A stretch of 12,317 bases of DNA from Phoronis ovalis. Its lineage: Eukaryota > Phoronida > Phoronidae. Made by a program: the position numbers and the translations under genes. The number at the start of each line of letters is the position of its first letter. Positions within the stretch are counted from its first letter, which is position 1. Below are positions 10,601 through 12,317 of the stretch, in pieces. The stretch spans positions 1 to 12,317 of the forward strand of contig JAOXYB010046136.1 in assembly GCA_028565635.1 (NCBI GenBank), given 5' to 3'. Below the pieces are notes generated by a model, which searched no databases, was not told the origin of the DNA, and saw only the letters and a list, made by a program, of their open reading frames with translations.

Positions 10601-12317
10601 AGTAATAAGCAACATTTGTTATTTTTTACAGATGTGAACGAATGCTTAGCTGGTACACATGATTGTGATCGATATTGTACCAATACTATTGGTAGTTTTA
10701 TCTGCAGCTGTAACCCAGGATTTGAACTAAACACGGATAGCATAACTTGCAGTGGTATGTTTTCAGTGCACTAATTGTTGTTTTATCTGCTACTGTAAGA
10801 CAGGATTTGAACTAAACAGAGATAGCGTAACTTCCAGTGGTATGCAGTAAGTGCGCACACTAATTGTTGTTTTATCTGCGACAGTGACACAGGATTTGAA
10901 CTAGATGGCGTAACTTGCAGTAGTACGTTTGACTAGTTGTGTCCAGAATATCATACACATTAAAAAAATTTCCATAACATGTTTTCAAAAAGCTCAATTT
11001 AGAAAAATATGTTGGTTCAGGATTATGAGAATGTGTTACTTTTTTGCAGCCTGCAACGATACGTCTCCAGGAACAGAGTTAACTATAACTTTTAATCTGT
11101 CTACCCGGTCACCGACAGTAGTGTTCCCAGGAGAAACCATTGGAATTAATGCAACCTTCAATAAAAAGTTAAATGGAGATATTTTAAGCGAAACTAAATT
11201 AGCTAATTTACATATTCTGTGAGTATAAGTTTTTAAATAGCTTAACGACATATACTTATTTGTGTGATGCCGACCTTTACTATAATTCTAGTTTTTTTTA
11301 TAACCTGAATGTGTAAAAAGTGCGACTTTGTTGTAAGATCATGAATAAAAACAACATGTCATGAGACACTTTCACCGAGGTATCAGTTCCCATGAAATCA
11401 TCCCAATCCAGAGTATACCCTTTTCCTGGACCAGAGCCAGAAAGAAAAATATTTTCTATTGAATTAAAAACACGAAGAAAAAACGGATAAAGGGTTAGTA
11501 AAAAGGCAATATCGTGACCCTTCAAAATTATTCATAAAAGTACGATTTTTTCCTTGGCTTTTAAATAGCTAAAAAGACAGTCACTCTCTTTCTGGACTGG
11601 AAAAATGAAAAAGTATGTCGTCTGTGGCCGCAAAGCCCCTTTGTATGGAACGATATGGGAATTGACCCAAGACTTTCACTTACTTTTCTAAAAACATCTA
11701 GTTTCTTAAAGGTGGAGTCGGTAATATTTAAGTAATATTGTAAATTCCATCAATTATATCGAATCAGTTTAATAAAGTAGACAGTAAAAAGTGTCCACAA
11801 AAAAGGAAATCTTCGTATGTTGAAAATTACGTAGCCGGCGACCATTTAATAATCTTATTACGGGCTATATATTTAGCAACTCTGCGAAAGCCACCAACTT
11901 TATTTGTAAAAGTTATAATTACAACTGCAAAGTTTCGCTAAAGGATTGTTTCGAAAGCTAAAAGAAATGCGCTTTTTTAAATCGCAACCAGTATAATTAG
12001 TAATATAATTGTACAGTACCTTCAATATCATTACTCATCAGTCACCTTTCTCTCTTATATGAAAGGCAGATTTGACATGTTGATGTGGCTGACATCTTGG
12101 ATTATTAATACTTAATTAACCTCGATTAATTTAAAGCATACTGTGTTTTTAGTGATCTAACTGACAGCACTCAGCAACTGTAATTTCTTTGACTATCAAT
12201 AAAAAAATATTTTAGGCTTAAATACGAAGATGGCCAGAACTCTTCCAATTCGGTTAACTTTACGGTTCCGCCAGGATGCGCTATCACATTACACGAACAA
12301 TTGCAGCTAAACGTCCT
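1821..12317 (+). CDS. Multi-exon type II membrane protein with SEA-like and EGF-like domains (3'-incomplete)
   Basis: Gene model assembled by hand from exons with GT donors, AG acceptors and compatible phases: 1821-1892, 3605-3803, 4410-4529, 4955-5064, 5283-5311, 6294-6519, 6885-7030, 7333-7709, 8409-8531, 9088-9225, 9731-9853, 10378-10500, 10632-10754, 11050-11218 and 12216-12317+. Read this way it is open for about 725 residues. Order of parts: cytoplasmic tail (residues 1-69), transmembrane helix (about 70-91), stalk, SEA-like domain, beta-rich module, Thr-rich linker, five cbEGF domains, and a second beta-rich module. There is no cleavable signal peptide at the first Met, and positive charge before the helix predicts an outside C-terminus. 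The role is probably cell-surface adhesion or glycocalyx, inferred from domains only. The weakest part is 5283-6293, where a second microexon candidate fits the SEA fold but not the phase. The gene continues past the window, so further domains are unknown. Confidence 0.82.
1893..3604 (+). other. Intron 1 (1,712 bp)
   Basis: Begins gtaggt and ends ttttttag. Contains the 15-bp tandem repeat block at 2925-3014. I found no additional exon in phase 0 that would insert here. Confidence 0.65.
2925..3014. repeat. 15-bp tandem repeat flanked by a 10-bp inverted repeat
   Basis: The unit cacggcgcaaactga starts at 2945, 2960 and 2975, with a partial fourth copy at 2990. The block is enclosed by cgtttacact (2925-2934) and its exact complement agtgtaaacg (3005-3014). 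One more cacggcgcaaa lies at 3023. It sits in intron 1. It could be a small fold-back element or a minisatellite. Confidence 0.8.
3605..3803 (+). CDS. Exon 2: juxtamembrane basic tail and transmembrane signal anchor
   Basis: The acceptor is a T-run ending in ttttttag at 3604. The reading frame is open for 66 codons from WEPGTRFPSQ. A basic stretch (KEIRKRRNKR, about residues 60-69) is followed directly by about 21 hydrophobic residues (ILCFLQIFAIVF...). This is the layout of a type II signal anchor: positive charges stay inside and the remainder is outside. The donor g|gtaata leaves phase 1. A type I reading would require a signal peptide, and none is visible upstream. Confidence 0.8.
3804..4409 (+). 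other. Intron 2 (606 bp)
   Basis: Begins gtaata and ends tttactcag. AT-rich; nothing further recognised. Confidence 0.65.
4410..4529 (+). CDS. Exon 3: extracellular stalk with N-glycosylation sites
   Basis: The acceptor tttactcag|ta continues phase 1 from exon 2 and gives about 40 residues. They start with V-C-N-A-Y-Y, pass through a charged stretch (KKERERKQ) and carry NGT and NIT sequons. The preferred donor is gag|gtactg at 4530, phase 1. A second possible donor at 4512 (g|gtgacg) has the same phase and would shorten the exon by 18 bases. A longer ORF in another frame crosses this place, but it includes the intron end and does not match the upstream phase. No domain is recognised; it is a linker between membrane and SEA. 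Confidence 0.65.
4530..4954 (+). other. Intron 3 (425 bp)
   Basis: Begins gtactg and ends gattttacag. An in-frame TGA lies soon after the donor, in agreement with splicing here. Nothing else recognised. Confidence 0.6.
4955..5064 (+). CDS. Exon 4: N-terminal half of SEA-like domain
   Basis: Acceptor gattttacag, phase 1 in; donor gag|gtaagg, phase 0 out. The peptide reads V-N-L-F-S-G-N-M-T-V-L-N-I-N-Y, then P-S-L-E-N-S-S-S-E-E-F-Q-R-L and L-I-C-Q-E. It follows the SEA pattern: first beta strand ending in Asn-x-x-Tyr, then x-x-x-L-x-(D/N)-x-x-S-x-x-F leading into the first helix. SEA domains are extracellular modules found in mucins and other membrane-proximal glycoproteins. Sequons NMT and NSS are present. 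This is one of the better-supported domain calls here. Confidence 0.78.
5283..5311 (+). CDS. Exon 5: 29-nt microexon, end of SEA helix 1
   Basis: A long pyrimidine tract (about 5250-5280) ends in tgtgtag. The following 29 bases are open only in the phase delivered by exon 4 and encode A-I-I-I-T-E-F-I-W plus two bases of the next codon, then a donor aa|gtaata. A hydrophobic amphipathic continuation of QLICQE is what SEA helix 1 needs. Phase 2 out joins exon 6294-6519 directly and restores an open frame, but that leaves the SEA domain about ten residues short. See the candidate microexon at 6004-6034. Confidence 0.55.
5532..5765. mobile_element. Possible fragment of a hAT-like element
   Basis: The stretch beginning cagggccggattaagg, followed by gcgcggcctgtagca and later gcgggaccctcg and caggacccgtagca, resembles the left end of hAT-type elements as I remember them. 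It stands out as GC-rich in an AT-rich intron. No matching right end or target duplication was found, so this is a weak call. Confidence 0.3.
6004..6034 (+). other. Candidate SEA microexon with a phase conflict
   Basis: Flanked by a good acceptor (ctttatcttcag) and donor (aag|gtatgc). In one frame it encodes Y-L-S-N-D-V-D-S-I plus two bases. Those two bases with the first base of the 6294 exon give Arg, followed by L-A-A-S-K-W. This supplies the turn between SEA helix 1 and the next strand at about the expected length. However, it needs phase 1 from upstream, while the 5283-5311 exon leaves phase 2; joined as written, the frame meets a stop. It may be a coincidence, a rarely used exon, or evidence of a one-base sequence difference. 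Confidence 0.35.
6294..6519 (+). CDS. Exon 6: C-terminal half of SEA-like domain and first Cys of module 1
   Basis: Acceptor atctttcag at 6293, one base completing a codon, then 75 open codons and donor cag|gtacga (phase 0). The sequence P-T-I-H-Y-T-L-H-F is a beta strand; T-V-S-N-A-I-D-S-A is the second helix; V-S-F-L-I-D-S-S-S-L-R-I matches the last SEA strand (I-D-x-x-S-L). The Gly-Ser pair used for SEA autoproteolysis is absent. The end (S-Q-C-D-D-N-Q) starts the beta-rich module completed by the next two exons. Another frame reads Q-N-G-T-S-R-Q-F-T-I-H-F at 6304-6340 but stops soon after. Confidence 0.72.
6520..6884 (+). other. Intron 6 (365 bp)
   Basis: Begins gtacga and ends aatactag. 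ORFs crossing it are shadows of exon 6 in other frames. Nothing else recognised. Confidence 0.65.
6885..7030 (+). CDS. Exon 7: middle of beta-rich module 1
   Basis: Acceptor aatactag at 6884, phase 0 in; donor ag|gtaagc, phase 2 out. Forty-eight codons beginning V-E-L-G-S-K-G-D-V-V-E-V. Alternating hydrophobic residues (VVEVTAF, YSIRGSF, VYTKITF) indicate beta strands. I do not recognise a named domain. The segment aligns with exon 14 (11050-11218), including S-I-R-G-S-F against G-I-N-A-T-F and an intron at the same place and phase. It is extracellular by topology. Confidence 0.78.
7031..7332 (+). other. Intron 7 (302 bp)
   Basis: Begins gtaagc and ends cttccacag. Contains the direct repeat and hairpin at 7140-7244. 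Confidence 0.7.
7140..7244. repeat. Intronic direct repeat with a hairpin
   Basis: Two similar 38-base copies about 57 bases apart (7140-7177 and 7197-7234), both with ctggtcttgttg and aaggaatat. The second copy contains aagccctgg (7205-7213), which pairs exactly with ccagggctt (7236-7244) across 22 bases. Function unknown. Confidence 0.6.
7333..7709 (+). CDS. Exon 8: end of beta-rich module 1 and Thr-rich mucin-like linker
   Basis: Acceptor cttccacag, one base in; 125 codons; donor g|gtatat, phase 1. The first half (L-F-D-S-K-G..., N-S-G-C-E-E at about 7385-7402, then H-E-S-S-L-I-V-Q-F) completes the module. A further Cys lies in I-N-S-C-T-G. The last 50 or so residues are rich in Thr with Glu, Asn and Gln, including ten Thr in a row, an N-D-T sequon and an N-T-T sequon. 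Such a segment is expected to be O-glycosylated and extended, spacing the module away from the EGF array. Its phase 1 end matches all EGF exons. Confidence 0.85.
7598..7627 (+). repeat. Coding (ACT)10 microsatellite
   Basis: Ten perfect ACT triplets in frame, encoding ten Thr in the mucin-like linker of exon 8. A repeat of this kind can gain or lose whole codons by slippage without breaking the frame. Confidence 0.95.
7710..8408 (+). other. Intron 8 (699 bp)
   Basis: Begins gtatat and ends ttttttgtag, separating the Thr-rich linker from the EGF array. No EGF relic or other exon seen. Confidence 0.65.
8409..8531 (+). CDS. Exon 9: calcium-binding EGF-like domain 1
   Basis: 123 bases, phase 1-1, acceptor tttttttgtag and donor g|gtatgt. 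It encodes D-I-D-A-C, then Cys 2-6 in the order expected for cbEGF, with C-T-N-T-L-G-G-F-I-C matching the Asp/Asn beta-hydroxylation consensus (C-x-[DN]-x4-[FY]-x-C). The usual Glu before the first Cys is Ala, so calcium binding may be weaker. The codons around the donor (acttgcagtg|gtatgttttc) are nearly the same as those of the 10632-10754 exon, suggesting the two are sister copies. Confidence 0.93.
8860..8910 (+). pseudogene. Faint EGF exon relic
   Basis: Following AG at 8858-8859, the family phase reads D-V-H-E-S-F-T-G-T-D-N-G, close to the relic at 8967 (D-V-D-E-C-F-A-G-T) but with the first Cys codon changed from TGT to TCT and no later Cys. The acceptor has little pyrimidine tract. It appears to be a more decayed copy of the same exon about 107 bases upstream; chance similarity is possible. 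Confidence 0.4.
8967..9022 (+). pseudogene. EGF exon relic (5' third only)
   Basis: After an intact acceptor (tattacag) and in the family phase it reads D-V-D-E-C-F-A-G-T-Q-G-C, then runs into a T-rich stretch and a TGA at 9020. It lacks Cys 3-6. A phase 1 donor (caag|gttgta at 8997) would allow a ten-residue fragment to be spliced in frame, but the donor is weak. It most resembles the first part of the 10632 exon. Likely a decayed duplicate. Confidence 0.65.
9088..9225 (+). CDS. Exon 10: divergent calcium-binding EGF-like domain 2
   Basis: 138 bases, phase 1-1, acceptor cattacag and donor g|gtaacg. Starts D-I-N-E-C and has six Cys, with C-V-N-T-V-G-S-F-T-C matching the hydroxylation consensus. 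It differs from the other four: the C2-C3 loop is 12 residues (FNLGLLNPDRRK) and the C5-C6 loop is only 8 (KKYWNDTN), and the exon is 15 bases longer. It is therefore likely an older or separately derived EGF copy. Confidence 0.92.
9226..9730 (+). other. Intron 10 (505 bp)
   Basis: Begins gtaacg and ends aatctttcag. No EGF relic recognised; minus-strand ORFs overlapping it are not convincing. Confidence 0.7.
9731..9853 (+). CDS. Exon 11: calcium-binding EGF-like domain 3
   Basis: 123 bases, phase 1-1, acceptor aatctttcag and donor g|gtaaaa. Encodes D-I-D-E-C and all six Cys, with C-S-N-T-I-G-N-F-T-C in the hydroxylation consensus and a typical ending (G-N-N-C-D-G). It resembles the 10378 exon and the broken 10113 copy most closely (V-E-N-T-H-D-C and C-D-G ends), and the start of its downstream intron also resembles theirs, so these belong to one tandem family. 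Confidence 0.95.
10019..10112 (+). repeat. Diverged copy of the segment at 10217-10325
   Basis: Shared blocks in the same order: aatgcag with a nearby attgt, aaaggtt, caatgttatt, and gtacg followed by tgctgtttt or cgctgtttt. The second copy lies just after the broken EGF exon. This shows the interval before the broken exon and the interval before the 10378 exon are duplicates, as expected from tandem duplication of an intron-exon unit. Confidence 0.5.
10113..10235 (+). pseudogene. Broken EGF exon between domains 3 and 4
   Basis: The acceptor (attttcag) and first 71 bases are intact: D-V-D-E-C-V-G-N-I-H-D-C, then C-S-N-T-M-G-S-F-T. The fourth Cys is then missing; the frame continues V-F-N-C-V-I-Q and stops at 10205-10207. 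At 10230-10235 a tgtgat matches the last Cys codon of the 10378 exon, followed by aaagagacgaaacact where the intact copy has ggtaagagagaaacact, so the donor GT is lost. Without a usable phase 1 donor it should be skipped; because the family is phase 1-1, skipping keeps the frame. Confidence 0.75.
10378..10500 (+). CDS. Exon 12: calcium-binding EGF-like domain 4
   Basis: 123 bases, phase 1-1, acceptor with a strong pyrimidine run (attttttttccag) and donor g|gtaaga. Encodes D-T-D-E-C-T-E-N-M-H-N-C, C-N-N-T-M-G-S-F-T-C and a final N-N-C-D-G, six Cys in all. It is the best match to the broken exon just upstream at 10113, from which or with which it was probably duplicated. Confidence 0.95.
10632..10754 (+). 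CDS. Exon 13: calcium-binding EGF-like domain 5
   Basis: 123 bases, phase 1-1, acceptor tttttacag and donor g|gtatgt. Encodes D-V-N-E-C-L-A-G-T-H-D-C, C-T-N-T-I-G-S-F-I-C and a final I-T-C-S-G, with six Cys. Its 3' half and the first bases of the following intron are repeated twice more downstream (10780 and 10869). Its 5' half resembles the relic at 8967 (D-V-D-E-C-F-A-G-T). Confidence 0.95.
10695..10935 (+). repeat. Three tandem copies of an EGF exon tail
   Basis: The word gttttatctgc recurs at 10695 (inside exon 13), 10780 and 10869, a period of 85-89 bases. Each unit continues with caggatttgaacta, then taactt(g/c)cagt, then (in the first two) the old donor region and ctaattgtt. The two downstream units are intronic, lack the 5' half of the exon and have lost some Cys codons (tgc to tcc in the second unit, tgt to agt in the third). 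They look like local duplications that now decay. Confidence 0.8.
11050..11218 (+). CDS. Exon 14: first part of beta-rich module 2
   Basis: Acceptor tttttgcag, phase 1 in; donor ct|gtgagt, phase 2 out; 55 full codons. Begins A-C-N-D-T-S-P-G and continues with beta-type segments (ELTITFNL, TVVFPG, GINATF, LANLHIL). Sequons NDT, NLS and NAT are present. It aligns with the end of exon 6 plus exon 7: Cys-(N/D)-Asp near the start, a strand ending in x-I-x-x-(S/T)-F, and the intron at the same point and phase. No named domain is recognised. Confidence 0.85.
11219..12215 (+). other. Intron 14 (997 bp)
   Basis: Begins gtgagt and ends atattttag, interrupting beta-rich module 2 at the same place where intron 7 interrupts module 1. 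No repeat or additional exon recognised with confidence. Confidence 0.7.
12216..12317 (+). CDS. Exon 15 (partial): continuation of beta-rich module 2
   Basis: Acceptor atattttag at 12215, one base in; open to the window edge. Peptide starts L-K-Y-E-D-G-Q-N-S-S and reaches P-P-G-C-A-I-T-L-H-E. From the first Leu to the Gly-Cys pair is 21 residues, exactly as in exon 8 (L-F-D-S-K-G ... S-G-C), with the Gly at 6, Ser at 9 and an aromatic residue at 15 also shared. An N-S-S sequon is present. The exon is cut by the window end. Confidence 0.82.

Noticed and set aside
10799-10845. Second copy of the EGF tail as a real alternative exon
   Set aside because: It has a donor-like end (cagtg|gtatgc) but lacks a proper acceptor and the first four Cys, so it cannot form an EGF domain.
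11298-11525. Minus-strand ORF of 75 codons with a protein-like stretch (SGPGKGYTLDWDDF)
   Set aside because: It looks less random than other minus-strand ORFs, but has no recognised motif, no splice context and lies in an intron of the plus-strand gene. It could be a fragment of a mobile element; not enough to annotate.
1-12317. tRNA or rRNA genes
   Set aside because: I saw no tRNA-like A and B box pair with a cloverleaf and no rRNA-like conserved stretch; a tRNAscan-SE and Rfam search would settle this.

Overview
The window looks like nuclear DNA from an invertebrate animal, AT-rich, with GT...AG introns, short exons and no bacterial-style long ORFs. The repeated palindrome-like word tacatgta (for example near 2318, 5492, 7121 and 9988) and the extracellular multidomain gene suggest a mollusc, perhaps a bivalve. 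That assignment is an inference from style, not proof.

One plus-strand gene accounts for almost all coding signal. It starts at 1821 and runs off the right edge at 12317. I recognise no specific named gene. The reconstructed protein, about 725 residues within the window, begins with a cytoplasmic tail of about 69 residues that ends in a basic cluster. A single transmembrane helix follows (signal anchor, so type II topology with the C-terminus outside). The ectodomain then contains a short N-glycosylatable stalk, a SEA-like domain, a Cys-containing beta-rich module, a Thr-rich mucin-like linker, five calcium-binding EGF-like domains (one per exon, all phase 1-1) and a second copy of the beta-rich module. 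This architecture suits a cell-surface adhesion or glycocalyx protein.

Region by region: 1-1820 is upstream DNA holding a 364 bp inverted-repeat transposon (533-896) with an 8 bp target duplication. 1821-5064 holds the cytoplasmic, membrane, stalk and SEA-start exons. 5065-6293 holds two microexon candidates whose phases do not all agree. 6294-7709 completes the SEA domain, the first module and the Thr-rich linker. 8409-10754 is the EGF exon cluster, interspersed with decayed EGF exons. 10695-10935 has two tandem copies of an EGF exon tail. 11050-12317 encodes the second module.

The two most interesting observations are (1) an apparently unassigned extracellular module present twice, on either side of the EGF array, with an intron at the same place and phase in both copies, and (2) an EGF exon 'graveyard' showing recent birth and death of phase 1-1 exons. 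A one-base phase conflict in the middle of the SEA domain is a third point that needs transcript data.
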